From Guillardia theta CCMP2712 (lineage: Eukaryota > Cryptophyceae > Pyrenomonadales > Geminigeraceae): a stretch of 64,000 nucleotides of DNA. The stretch spans positions 572,130-636,129 of the forward strand of contig NW_005434671.1 of assembly GCF_000315625.1 (NCBI RefSeq). Reading direction: 5' to 3'. Position numbers and translations under genes: made by a program. Shown piece by piece: positions 20,855-32,612 of this stretch. The notes below the pieces were generated by a model, which was given only the letters and a program-made list of their open reading frames with translations, made no database searches and had not been told where the DNA came from. Numbering within the stretch: position 1 is the first letter of the stretch; the number at the start of each line of letters is the position of its first letter.

Positions 20855-21702
20855 TGCAACGGGGTGCGAGGGGGAGGAGACCAGCGCAGAACTGATTCTC
20901 CTACTTTCTGCCCCACCAATCTCTCTATAGTTCTTCCTAAATAGAAACTGCTGCCCCAAATTGTTTCCTAGTAGAGAGTCACTAACAAGGTTGGGTAGGG
21001 TATCTCGGGTGGGGTACATGGGGGTACTTTAGCGCAAATGGGGGTGACATGGGAGAACCCTCAAAAGCATATGCAGAGGTAGGGTGGGGTGGGGGTTGTG
21101 ACGAGTAACCCAACTGGCAAAGACCCATGATACTAGCAGTGATCGATCCGATCATTCAAAGCCCGGCCGGGCGGCCCGGGGGCGGGCCGCCGCCGCGGCC
21201 CGCCCGGGACTCGTCCCGGGAGTCCCCGCCGTGTGACAGCGAGATGTGCAACTAAGTCTCGTACCGTACACCGTCTCAGGTGATCCGATCCGACTTCACT
21301 CAGGCTGCCATGTTGTCAAGTGCGAACGCACTGCGGCAAAATGATTCGCCGGCACGGTGCCCAGATCGCGACAATGATGCGGCTGTGGAAGGTATCAGTT
21401 ACCGTACCGTCAGACAGTGAGTTTGAGGGACAGCAGTTGGCAGGCCCGATCTCGACCGGACTCCCAGAGTCTCCTGTCACCGTGGCACCAGTACCGGGGG
21501 AGTCGATATCAACTTTGCCGGGATGCACAAGGCTGAGTCGACTCGGCTACAGTACGGATGCTTTTTAGTCAACTAAACAGAACTCACTGAAATACGACCC
21601 ATATTCAGTGGGGAGGGGTCACTGCCCCAGGGAAGCTCATAGTAGAGGGGGGGTGGGGTATCTATGTGGGTTTGCTGGAACTGAAGAAAAGGCGGGAAGA
21701 AC
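20855..21702. repeat. Intergenic: G-rich tract (20990-21100) and GC-rich island C (21150-21560)
   Basis: Island C shares ggaaggtatcagtta (21387-21401) and agtttgagggacagcag (21420-21436) with island D (30827-30856), where the two words are adjacent; in island C about 18 bp separate them. The G-rich tract (gggtagggtatctcgggtgg) sits 140-240 bp upstream of the MgtE-like start, and a second (gggggggtggggtatc) about 50 bp upstream of the next + gene. Confidence 0.65.
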
Positions 21703-24700
21703 ATGGCGGAACCGGCGACCAGCCTAGCCAAGGGCAGCGACACTTGCCTCGAGCATGAAGAACTTATGAGCCATCAGGAGCAGCCAAGGCCAAGCAGCAA
21801 ACGAAAAGCCGAAGAAAGCCTACATGTCGAAAGTCGGAAGTTTCGCAATTCCCCCGACGTCGAGACAGAAACTGTACGTGAGAGCCTTGGACATAGAGAG
21901 ATGATGGGAGGTAACGAGATCACCACAAGTGCTACAGCAGAGTTTCAATCAACAAGCAAACCTGATGGAGCATTGTGTGGTCATACCTCTCTTCAAGGTG
22001 AAACAAAGCAACTGAGCGACCCCAATTCAGAGCCAAGGTACGAATGGTTCCCGGATGGACACCACCTTCTTGGAGAGACTTTCTCTACCTGTAAGGATGA
22101 TCAGTCACTGCAAGGGAAAGTAGTGATGTGGGGAAGGCCCTCATTTGACCATTCCTGTAAGCTATCCATCTTCCAAGTATTTCTTTACGACGTAGATGGT
22201 TCAGTCAAAATGAAAGAGATATGGAATGAGATTAAGGTTCACATGTATCTGCATCCTCACCAAAACAAATCTTTGCAAGACGAATTGCAATCGGAAGACA
22301 AAGTAAGGCGGTCGATTCGGCTGGGAGAATTTGTAACCACTCCAAAGGAAATCAAATCAGTTCCAGGATCGACAATCAGCTTTGAAGCTCCGCCAGAACC
22401 ACCACGTTCGAATGAAGTTCAGTCTCCTGAGCTCCTTGATTTGCAACTATGGTATTATCCTGGAGATCTGTACATTAGAAACGTCTACATAGCTCCTTGG
22501 GTGGTAAATATTCTTCATTTCCTCCGCCAAAATGGAACTTCTCTGCTGTTAAGTATCTTGTCGAAATTTAGAAATGGTTTTTCTGAAAAAGGCAGCGAAC
22601 AAACAAATGAAAGCTTTTTCAGGGATAGATGTGGACAAGGTGTAGGATTACAGACTTTGAAATCAAAATACTTGGAGTCTGTCGCCTGCTATGCGATTTT
22701 CAATCCCAACGCATCTAGAAGTAGTGAAGGTAGGCCCAGCTCCTTGATGGATCTCAATGGCGTATCAGACTTCAAGATCACCTACATAAGGAACAAGGAT
22801 AAGATCTTCGAAAATGCATTTTTCGCGGCCAAACTGGGAAGTCTCGATCTAAGAGTCAAATTGCGCGTTTGCTCGTATTGTGGGTCCTGTTTCAGTGGTC
22901 GATTTGAAAATGGATTTGGGTGGAAGAAAATTACCAGTAAAACTAAAGCTGGCAACTTCGATTGGAAACAATTGATGGGGTATGATTGTCAAGCTTGCGT
23001 GTATGTGGGAGGTCCGCTTATTTCCTGATCAGGTGGACCCTTTGTCAAGCTTGCTACATTCATAGATCATCAAAAGGAAATTTGGCCGATTCATTGAGGA
23101 AGAGAATCACACAGCTTGTTGGTAACTTTTGAAATTGACATGTGCGTTTTATATTGACATGTGCTTTTCAGTCGATCGAAAAGAGTTTCAAATATGTGAA
23201 GTGGAATCCGAGGACTTTGAGATATTGAATAACACTTCTGTCAACCAAGGGTGCAAAGACAAATCAAGTGCATTTGTCCTGAATAAGAATGACAAAATTG
23301 AAGTGATGCATTGTCAGCAATGGTAAGTATCACCCAGAGCTTGCCAGGTACACATCAGGTTTTTGTAATGCTATCTTGCAGGTTACTAGCGACCGTTGTG
23401 GAAGAATCTGGTGGGATGATTCAAGCAAAATACACGTTCTGCAACACTCGTTGGCTGCGATATTTGTATCGTGACAGTGATGAATGGCGAATGATATCAA
23501 ATGAAGTGATATCTGATTTTATCTTTGGCTTCTGCCTTATCTTGCTTGACAGCACTCAATATCAAGAACGACAAAATACGCTTGCTGCACAGGAGTCTAT
23601 CACAACGTATCTCCTCCTTCACAACATGAAGAAGACATCAGATTAGAGGGTCAGCAGAAATCTATTCAGAGAGATTTGGACCCAACGCCTTTGAAGTTTC
23701 GACGGTTTTGTCACTTTGTCCCTGGATCTGGCTGTAGGCACCTGAACACACTTGAAGGTCTGAAGATACTCCACAACATGAGGGAACTCTGGATCACTCT
23801 CGCGATCAAATCAAACAGGTAAACGATGCTTCTGAGCTGAAGTGATCCTGTGTGTCCATTTGTCAAAATGAAACTTTTCCAGGAATATTTGCAGGCACAG
23901 AATCACTTGTTCATCCTTGCAGAGTGTTGCAGAGATATTGCAAAGGGCGATGTCGTGGTAAAACCTTTGAAGAAGAACTCTTCCTATATACAGGTATCTC
24001 TATTAGAGCATGTCAAATCCTGGTGTGTCATTGTTGAACAAAATTTCATGTATACAGGGTCGATGTACTTTTGATGGGGCACAAGATTTTGTTACAAACA
24101 ACAGACATAACTGGGTAACGATTTGTTTTAGGGAGTACCTTTTTTTCAATTTTCCTATGCAGGTTATTCTCAATGGGGACCATGATCGGTACATTATCGA
24201 AGTAGGATCTTATGACAGAGGTAAGAAAGAAGCTCTATGAAGGGTTACGGTGACTAGTTCAATTTCGGATAATCTCAGAAACAAGGTCACAGCACTTCCT
24301 CGTCAGGTCTCAGGAGGGCAATTCTCAACATTTTACCGTGTTCCTCCGAACGCATGTCACAAAGGCACAGAAAGACCAAATTTTTATCAACATCGTGTGG
24401 AACTCAGCAGAAGAAGTATGTGTTATTGATTTTCTCCGGCAAGTGTTTCACTTGAAGGAGGGAATACAATTTGAAATGATATGCTCAATGAGTTCTGCGA
24501 ATGATTACGTGAATGATTTAGTGTTTCCGATACAAGTTAATTGCTCCGTAGATGTTTTGTAAGCATTCAAAAGTCGATTTGCCCCTGCTATGTGACATTG
24601 TGCGGACAAGAACTTGCCTAAGTATTGAATGTGAACAGGTATATCTAGTCCTTTGAATTCAAACAAATCCTAATTCTTCAACTAGCAGGACAGAGCAACA

Positions 24701-25428
24701 ATTGACATCTCAGGTTTGTTGACTCATCATTCCAATCCAGACAAGATTCGACCTGCAGTAATAATTCACAGGAACGCACTTATTCAGGTAGATACATATT
24801 CTTTGAAACGATGTTCTCAGAAATGTTTGCTGATATTGAAACTCCTATCAGTATGTTTGCTTGTCGGATATATCGCATGCAAGGAGTGTTGTCATTCGTT
24901 GGCTGGCTGAAAATTGCAGGTGAATGTTTTATGGTTGTTGTTTTGTAGAATTGATAATCTCTGCATAGTGAAGCTTTCATGAGGAAAACCTCAAATCATA
25001 TGGCAGCGGAGTACAACAAGACGAAAGCAAATAGATTGAAGCCGGAGAGTGACGAAATGATGATTGTTGGGCAGTGCGATTTCTTTAGTTGGAATTGGGA
25101 ATCAGAAAATGTGCATCGGGCACGCTTGTCGATTCGATCAAATGAAATCGATCCTTCAATTCTGGATGATTGCGACGCTATTTCAAACTCAAATAAGAAG
25201 AAGAAAAGTCGGAATGTGAACAGTTCCCAATCTAAAGATGGCTTTCAGGAGTTCAAATGTTTTAAGGAGAAAATCTTTGAAGACGAAAATGCGTCATTCA
25301 TTCTGAAAAAGATGCAAGGACTCGGTCAAGAACTGCAGATGTGCGAAGCCCGCCAAGAGGCTTTGACCCGAAACCTTCAGGATATCTTGCAAACTCAGGA
25401 AATTGGTTCTATTGATGAGTATCAATAA
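21703..25428 (+). CDS. Unidentified multi-exon gene, AT-richer than neighbours
   Basis: Not recognised. First exon opens at 21703 and runs to about 23010 (about 435 residues: charged N terminus, then hydrophilic sequence with IRNVYIAPWVVNILHFLRQ and a Cys pair in SYCGSCFSG). Good-looking later exons include about 23170-23323 (ends CQQW at a GTAAGT donor), about 23382-23503 (LLATVVEESGG), about 23594-23818, about 24163-24221 (VILNGDHDRYIIEVGSYD), about 24300-24417 and about 24979-25428 (C terminus, Lys-rich then coiled-coil-like, ending SIDEYQ). Several junctions could not be fixed. Base composition and codon use are visibly more A/T-ending than in all neighbours except the gene at 35084, which suggests either a different evolutionary history or weak constraint. 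Confidence 0.5.
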
Positions 25429-26684
25429 AGTACTACATGCAGTGGATACAAAAGATTCAGGATCTGTTGATTTATTGAGATGCTTTGATAAGAAATATCA
25501 TCATTGAAATTCAGCCTGCAAGCAAACTTGGAATGCAGTTGTTGTCATTTCAAGCAGAACCATGCTGGATCAATCCCAACACCAGCCTGTCACAAAAATT
25601 CGGCCTTTCATATTCTCTCCAACCCAAAGCTGTCTTGCTCTTCATCTAATTGTGTGCAATTTTCATAGCCAGCTCATGCATCTGCCTCATCTGCTTCTAC
25701 ATAAATGTTGATCTCCTTTACTACTTGCTCAAATCTTCAACTTGCTTTCCTCGATCATTCATTTTCATACCTCCTGCTTCGGCTCACCATCTGATGTATC
25801 TCTAACCTTACCAGCTCCACGTCACTCTACGGTGTCCCTGCTCATGGTCTTTTTGCCTTCCATTAGTTGACTTTGACCGCCTTCTCTCCTCTTGCCTGTT
25901 CTGTTGGACTGGACTCACTTATTGTACCCTACTTCTGTCCATTCCTCTCTTTCTCTCTCCTCTTCCATCCCCACTGTTCCTCTCTTTTCTTCATTTCTGG
26001 TTTTTCTTCCTCTCCTCCCCTTCCCTCTTATCTCCTTCTCCACCTCTGATTTTTCTCTTCCTCTTCCCAACTTACTCCTCTCCTTTTCTTCCATCTCTTC
26101 TCCCTCTGCTCCCCTTCTCCTTCCCTCCTCCCTCAGATCTCAAATTCAAAATCTCTCTCACCAAGCTCGCCTCAATAAAGTACCCTACCCCCCTCTTTCT
26201 ATCATGCAATGGTCATCGAGGGTGGGTTGTTGGGAAGAGCGCGGGAAGCGAGCAGGGAATGGCGAGAGGGAGGGCGTAAACGGTGCAGGGAAGCCGAGGT
26301 AGAGTGAAGAGAGAGGAAGAGAGAAGAGGGAGAAGAAGAAGAAGAAGAAGAAGAAGAAAGAGGTAGAGTGAAGAACAACATCAAACAGCGAGCAAGCAAG
26401 CTCTAGTGGAAGCGATCGTTTTCAATCAACACGCATAGCGGGATCTGTCGAATCATCCACTACAAACCAGCAATCACAGGTCACACGTAGATAAGCTTGC
26501 TTCAGCGGTCACTGGGTTGAAGAGATCAAATCAGATTCAAAACAGAAGTGAAACATCATCAAAAATTGAAACAAGGAAGCAAGCTCGTGCGTTCTTCCTC
26601 TGAATTGGTTTATGTCGACCAACATAAGTTAATCATCCAAGATCGTACACATCCATTGCACACGTTTCTTCTCTTTATCTCGGA
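25429..26684. other. Intergenic, no gene seen
   Basis: Contains an almost pure C/T stretch (25910-26130), a CCCTACCCCCC tract (26178-26196) about 490 bp upstream of the EFG1-like start, and a purine stretch with (GAA)n (26300-26370). AT-rich sequence 26400-26680 leads into the next gene and is probably its promoter. Confidence 0.5.
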
Positions 26685-29448
26685 ATGCAAGTTTACATCA
26701 GGACTAGTACGATGTGCATGAGTGGGCGAATGTTGTCAATGCTGCTGTTGGCGCAAGCTTGTTTGGCCCTACAGGCATGGGGTGGGCATATCGATGTGGA
26801 AAGTCTCGCGGCTCTCAGTGGCAACTCGGTGCTGAGAGTACGTGGAGGAGGACCGCACAACAACAAGGACAAGGTGAGACTGGATGAACGAACGGAGGGG
26901 GAGGGGGAGGGGGGAGAGGGGAGGGAACGGGGGGGGGGGGGGCGAAAGTCGCAATGGCAGACTAATCTTGGTTGAACAGGCCGGGGACTCAACGAAGTAT
27001 AAGCGCGAAGTGTATGAGAAGATCCAGAGAGAAGTGACGGACAAAGTGCGATCTCACTTCCAGGACCAACTGAAAGATGAAAAGATACGAAAAGTGCGGG
27101 AGAACTCGCGCAGCCGCAACAGGGCGAGGGAGACGTTCAGGAGGTCGAGAGGGGCTGCGCTGCCTTCCACCAAGAATCGAGTGAGAAACATCGAGCGAAC
27201 ACTTGCGCGGAAGGGCGATTCCATCCCCGAAGACGTGAAGGAGAAGATGAGGCAGCGGATCGCTCAGCTGAAGACGGAGTACGAGGAGATCGTTTTGGCT
27301 GACAAGGAGAGGAAATATTCGATACGCTACCGAAAGGTGAAATTCTTCGAGAGGAAGAAGTTGGAAAGAATGCTTTCTCGGAATGCTAAGGAAATCAGGG
27401 AATCGGATCCAAACAGCGCAGAGTTCGCCCGGTTGACTTCAGATAGAAAGCAGATGCTGGAGGACCTGCAGTACGTCCTTTACTTCCCACGAGACATGAA
27501 GTATGTCTCTGTGTTGAACAATGACCGGGAGACCATTGCGCGCCTTCGATCTTCTCCTGAGTTCCAGAAGAAGATGTCGAGGGCAAGGCAGATCGTGCTT
27601 GCTTACAGAGCACTCAAATTGAACCAGACGTCAACCGAGAAATTGAAACCTACAGAATCAAGAAAAGTCGCATACCAAGGAACGGAAGCGGAAGATGTAG
27701 AGAAGAAAAGAGAGTCTCCCGTGGGAGGAAAAGACAGAAAAGAAGGAAAAGCATCGGAGAAGAAGAAAGTTCGCCAGGAGGTTACACAAGAACAAGAACA
27801 GGAGAATGAAGATGAAGCTTCCTCCATTTCCGCTGGCTCTGTAAGCGATGGATTCATGGAGAGGATGAGGCAGGAGCAGCAGAGGTACACTACTGAGATC
27901 TCCAAGCTTCGTGACGTCTCCATTGCACCTGCTGAAAAAGCACCTGACAACTCAGGAGCAGCTTCAATGTCTGAGGACGAGCACTCGAGCCAAACGCATT
28001 TCTTCTCGAGCGGAGAGCAACGTGGAGCGCAAGAGCACGCCAAGCATCTGATGGAGACGCTCAAAGCAGATCCAATAGACGATGAGAGCGGAGAGGAAGA
28101 AATTCCTGGATTGAAACAATTCCTTGGAGTTGAAAGCGACCCTTCAGAAAACGAGATACGGCGCAGGAAACGATACAACGCAGCTGAAAACTGTTTGAAT
28201 GCTGGAGACTCCTCATCCGAAGGAGACAAAGCAAGATCAAAGCAAATCCAGGACAAGAGAGCGAAGGCCAATGGGCGGGCGAAGCAAGACAGCAATACGA
28301 GGGAGTCAGCAAAGAAGACAGGCAAAGTGAGGAGTAATTCGCCAAGGGAGGATCAGGAAGGTTTTCTTGATACCAACCCTTTCTCAGTGGAATCCTCTCC
28401 CTCCAAGCAGAGGGTTTCACGTCCTGTGACACTCAACAGCGGCCGAGCCTTTCCCGCGGCACCCCATGATATGCAAGGACAGACCGGAAAGGAAAACTAT
28501 TCAGGGATGGACAAAGGGGAACAGAAACAGACCCTGAGCCACAGGAAGCGATCAGCCGTGAAGCAGCTGCGGCAAGAGCTGAACAGCAAGACCGAAGCGG
28601 AAGGCATGAGCAGCTCGGAGCTAGAAGGCAGTGCGAAGGAATGCTTCAAGTCGGAAGCTCGTAGGAAGGTGAAGCATGTTGAGTCCTCCATGGAAGAGGA
28701 GAACTCCTCGCAAGTCGTCAAGAACCGTCACTCCAGAAGGACGCCTACTGCCTCAGCCCTCGCTGCTGAGACTCCCAAGTGGAAGCGGCAGGGCCGGGAG
28801 AAGCGGAAGGAAAGGTCGCTGGCGCGGGAGAGGCAAGCGGCTGACTCCGAGGAGAAGGACATCGACGTCTTGTTTCGAACTCCTGCCAAAGACTCTAGGG
28901 GCCACAGTAGTCATGTGGAGCCTTGGCAAGAGTCTCCCGGTGGTGCGTCAGGCCAACCCTCGCGGGTCAAGATCCGAGAAGCAGCTGGAGGATGCGAAAC
29001 TCCGAGGACGGAGGTGACGAGGCTTGACTTCACCCCCAAACTCACGACCAGCCGCACGCGCATGCTCGCACGGAGCCCGCGCGCCATGCCTGAAGACGAC
29101 CTACTGCGGACACCTCATCTGCCGTTCTATCCAGAAGCCAGCGAATCCGAGGGGTCAGTGCATAAATCTTCATCCAAGGACAGGCGGAGGGAGGGAGGAA
29201 AGCTGGCAGAGGCGACTGCTGCATCCTCCAGCAAATCGAGCGGTAGGAGAGAAGAGGAGAGCCCCAAGAAGGCTTCTCTCACCCCCAGATCTCTCAAGCC
29301 TGTCTCAACTCCAGACAGAACCAGGCGAGTGCTTGACGATATCAACACCTTCTTAGACAAGAGGAAGGAGAAGAAACAGCTGAGCTCGGCGGAAGTTCTG
29401 GTTGCTCGAGCCGCGTGTTCACACTCTAGAAGGAAAACTGCAAAGTGA
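26685..29448 (+). CDS. EFG1: EFG1-domain rRNA-processing protein with N-terminal signal peptide
   Basis: Exons 26685-26873 and 26980-29448; the 106-nt intron contains a poly-G run. 885 residues. Residues about 128-245 match the Efg1 family: NRVRNIERTLARKG, IRYRKVKFFERKKLER, and LQYVLYFPRDMKYVSVL. Yeast Efg1 is a nucleolar 18S rRNA maturation factor of about 230 residues. Two oddities. First, the N terminus is not nucleolar: GRMLSMLLLAQACLALQAWG is a clean signal-peptide core, followed by VLRVRGGG. Second, a 640-residue Ser/Lys/Glu-rich, probably disordered C-terminal extension carries scattered TP sites (LFRTPAKD, CETPRTEV, LLRTPHLP). In an alga with a nucleomorph, a signal peptide on a ribosome-assembly factor suggests delivery to the periplastid compartment. 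The start could be any of the four early Met codons; all keep the hydrophobic core. Confidence 0.78.
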
Positions 29449-29580
29449 GGTAGAGGTGCATATGTCGTGAAGGTGGATGTTGTATAAAGTTTCAATGGAG
29501 TAAACATAAAACAACTCAAAGCTCGCCATCCCTCATAAAATACACATCAGATCTTTGAGGTGGTTTGCCAGCGATCAAGC

Positions 29581-29927
29581 TCAACGGTTCTTTCCGTATC
29601 CGAAGATGCCGTTGTTGTTCACTGTTCCCCAGTTCCAGTTGAGAGGAGTAGGCTTGTCCACGTTGTTCAGGAAGGCGAAATCTGCAAAGAAGACTGACTG
29701 GAGGCGAGCGAGCCGAGGCGTCGGGACTCACCTGGGTCAACTGAACAATCAGGGTCGTCGCTGCTGTCAGTGGGGTTGAAACTGCGTCACGTTGCAGTCA
29801 AGACACTGCAGATGCAGAGGTTACAAGCAAACCTAATGTTGTCCCAGTTGGTCGTTGGCCCCGCGTTCTGACAAACAGAGTTACACCAACCACAAGCAAG
29901 ACACGCAAGAGCGTACGCATATGCCAT
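29581..29927 (-). CDS. Small three-exon gene, 75 residues, unknown
   Basis: Exons (minus) 29927-29833, 29763-29732, 29681-29581; introns 69 and 50 nt, total exactly 76 codons including stop. The joined protein starts Cys-rich (MAYAYALACLACGWCNSVC), passes through DDPDCSVDPDFAFLNN and ends PLNWNWGTVNNNGIFGYG. The 69-nt intron and the 50-nt intron both have consensus GT-AG ends and every join keeps frame, which a chance ORF would not do. An upstream exon may exist (a better Met could lie past 29930). No family recognised. Convergent with the EFG1-like gene. Confidence 0.45.
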
Positions 29928-30926
29928 CGTAAGCTGCCTTCCTGAGTAATTGAAACCTGAACAAATGCGTGAATCCTCTCAGAAAGGTAGGTTTGCGAAC
30001 GACAAAACATCAGCAACTAACACACCGAAAGATGTATTGGCAGCATGATGGATGGCAAGGAATATTATGAATTGTAGGGAGGGATAATTGAATATAAAAT
30101 GCCATGGCTGAGAATGGAGACGCTCAATGAAAGGCAGCATGAGAAGAAGACGGCAGGCGCGGAAGAATTTATCATACAAGCTGTGAGAAGACGACACTAT
30201 GACTTGAGGAGAACAAGGCTTTTGTGAGAACGAGAAACGTTGAACCGTGTAATATCAATGATCATCGTCACCAGATTCATTATCTATATCATCACAATAT
30301 TTTGTCGCATCGCCACCATCACCATCACCATCGTCACATGTCATCCATCTATCTCTCTCCTCTGTGAGTTTCATCCTTTCAAGTTCTGCTGCATGCGACT
30401 CCAAGCTTTGAAGGTCAAACTTACATGGCGCTCAAGGCTGTTCCGGAAATAGCACAGCAGTTAAATTTTCAGACTATCCGTTACTTTTATAATTCGGACT
30501 CCCGCGGCGGGCGCCGGGCGCAGCCGCGGTGACTCCGGGCGGCGGCACAGCCCGGCCTGCCAGTGAAGAGCCGCCTGGCAGTGGGCGGCCGGCGCTCCCG
30601 GTCAGGCCCTGATCACCGTGACTGTGGCACCGTGATGGGACAGCAGTCGGCTGTCCGATCACAGGCTGTCTTCAAGTTTCGAGTCTCTGAGAGTCTCGCC
30701 GCGTTTGCCCAGCACGGTGACTCGGCCGCTGAGCCGCCCGGGGCCGGCCCGGGCCCGGTCCGATCAGATCCGGGAGTCCCCGGCCCCGGCACATGAATGC
30801 GGCCGTCCGATGATGAGGCGTTAAGTGAAGGTATCAGTTAAGTTTGGGGGACAGCAGTTTTATTACTTGCAGTGCGGCTCGGAACCATTGAAACGGACGT
30901 AACGGTTCTGAACCAACGGCTGCACC
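29928..30926. repeat. Intergenic with GC-rich island D (30486-30860)
   Basis: 29930-30480 is ordinary, slightly AT-rich sequence with no gene visible. Island D ends about 70 bp before the RSPH14-like ATG and shares a 25-nt exact inverted match with island B and diverged words with island C. It may therefore contribute part of the RSPH14-like promoter. Confidence 0.65.
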
Positions 30927-32505
30927 ATGGCCGAGCACCATGCGCTGCTAGCGCGGCATCATGAGGGTCTCCTGCCTCCCCTCGAGCCCCACCTCCCGTC
31001 CTATCGTGACCCCTCAGCTGTTTCTGCGTTCCTTCCCGGATCGGTGGGACAGGCTGCTCTCCATCGTGGCAGCGATGTGCTTTCAACCAGGTTCCCCTAC
31101 CCTGACCCAGCAGCTCACGAGCCACACCAGCCGTCTGTTGCATATGGGCGATCAGCAGTTTCCAAGACGCTACGAGTTCTCAAGGACCTTAGTGAGCAGC
31201 CAGAGGAGGAGGGTCAAGGAACCGCCGACCTCAAGAAGAAGAACCTGAAGGTATTGCTGGAATGCCTTGTGGACCATTCGAGCATTGGGGAAGCAATCAT
31301 GCAAGGAGAGGATGGAGATGGGCTGGCTTTGCTGAAATCGTTGCTCTCGGATAGTGAGGCAGATGTGAGGAGGTATACTGCAGAAGTGATCAACAGATAC
31401 TCGACACTGCTGCAAGGACGAAAGCAAATATGCGTTAGCGGATGTGTCGAAATGTTGGCGGATCTCCTCCAGGACCCCAGCTCTGCAGACGTTCGAATAG
31501 CAAGTGGGAAAGCGCTGAATCATCTTGTAACTGCCATGGATGCTCGGGACGAGATCTGCAACCATCCTGAAGGACCTGCGGTGGTGGTTAAGGTCGTCCG
31601 TGCGCTCCTGGCGATTTCAGCGAGGGATTCAGAGGTATATGCACTTCGCCATGCTGCATGTTCTGATGGTTTTGCGGCTAGATTTCGACACCCTCCTTGA
31701 TTCCTATTCTCTACGAGTGCCTATCACATCTCTTGGTAGCTGAAAAGGCCACGGAGGTCTTGCATGCTTTTGCCAAGGTGAATTTGCTGAGATGCTTTCA
31801 AGCTCGCTTTGCAAGAGGATCTGGTTCCGCTTCTGATACACACGCTGAAACGAAGAATGCACAAAGTAGCAAGTCTCAAAGTTCTTGTAAGTTTCTGGTT
31901 GGACATCACGTTGTCTAAGTGTCCAGTTTAAGGTTTCTCTATGCGGCCATTCACAAGGAAAACGGGCAGCCATTGACAACGGAGGATTGCAGGTGCGAGT
32001 CTGCGATAGTGAGAAGCGTAACTGACATCATCAGCAGGCTATCTGTGGCATGCTTACCAGCCAAGAGACTGTTGAGCGTCAGGTTTGTGTAAACTTTGCC
32101 TTCAATCACCCCGTCATCCTTGACTCTCAGCTCTCCGCACGAGCAACTTTACTGATGTGCGTCGACGAAAGTGGGAAACACAAAGCAGGGATTCTAGTTC
32201 CAAATCTTGTACAACAGGTGAATATAATGCTCGTTTGCTGAATTCAGATGTAGCTAACCAGAATTCAGCTGTATTCGACAGATCATGATTTGTACAAAAA
32301 TGCGCTTCTTGCAATCAGATCAATCTCTGAGTCGCCAAGTACACGTGTTCTAGTTATGAAGGTATGTATCGACTCCAGTACTGCTCCTTTGAATACGATT
32401 CAGGCACTTGAAGATGATCCCGAAATGCAAGCACGAGTTCACAACGACCACCGTGTCCACCTCGCCGCCTTTCGATACGAGACGGGCAGTCCTTCAACAG
32501 CCTGA
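30927..32505 (+). CDS. RSPH14: RSPH14-like armadillo-repeat radial spoke protein
   Basis: Eight exons: 30927-31634, 31682-31756, 31803-31886, 31933-31992, 32038-32082, 32131-32217, 32269-32361, 32404-32505. Introns are all 42-51 nt, every exon is a multiple of 3, total 417 residues. After an 80-residue Pro/His-rich N terminus the protein is a solenoid of ARM/HEAT-like repeats: LLKSLLSDSEADVRRYTAEV, LLQDPSSADVRIASGKAL, GKRAAIDNGGLQAICGMLTS, KNALLAIRSISESP. This fits RSPH14 (RTDR1), a radial-spoke-associated armadillo protein of motile cilia. Other ARM proteins cannot be excluded without a search. For exon 2 an alternative donor at 31778 would leave a 25-nt intron; the donor at 31757 (46 nt) is preferred because it matches the size class. 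Confidence 0.68.
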
Positions 32506-32612
32506 CTTTACTACGGTCCAAGTGAGAAGCCGTCGAAATACAGAGTTTTCTATTATCTGGCGCTATATGTACATAAGGACGGTTGAATTTCGCATATGCA
32601 AGACTACTCGTC

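Noticed and set aside
31778-31802. 25-nt intron in the RSPH14-like gene
   Set aside because: A donor 21 nt upstream gives a 46-nt intron that keeps frame and fits the size class of all other introns in the gene.
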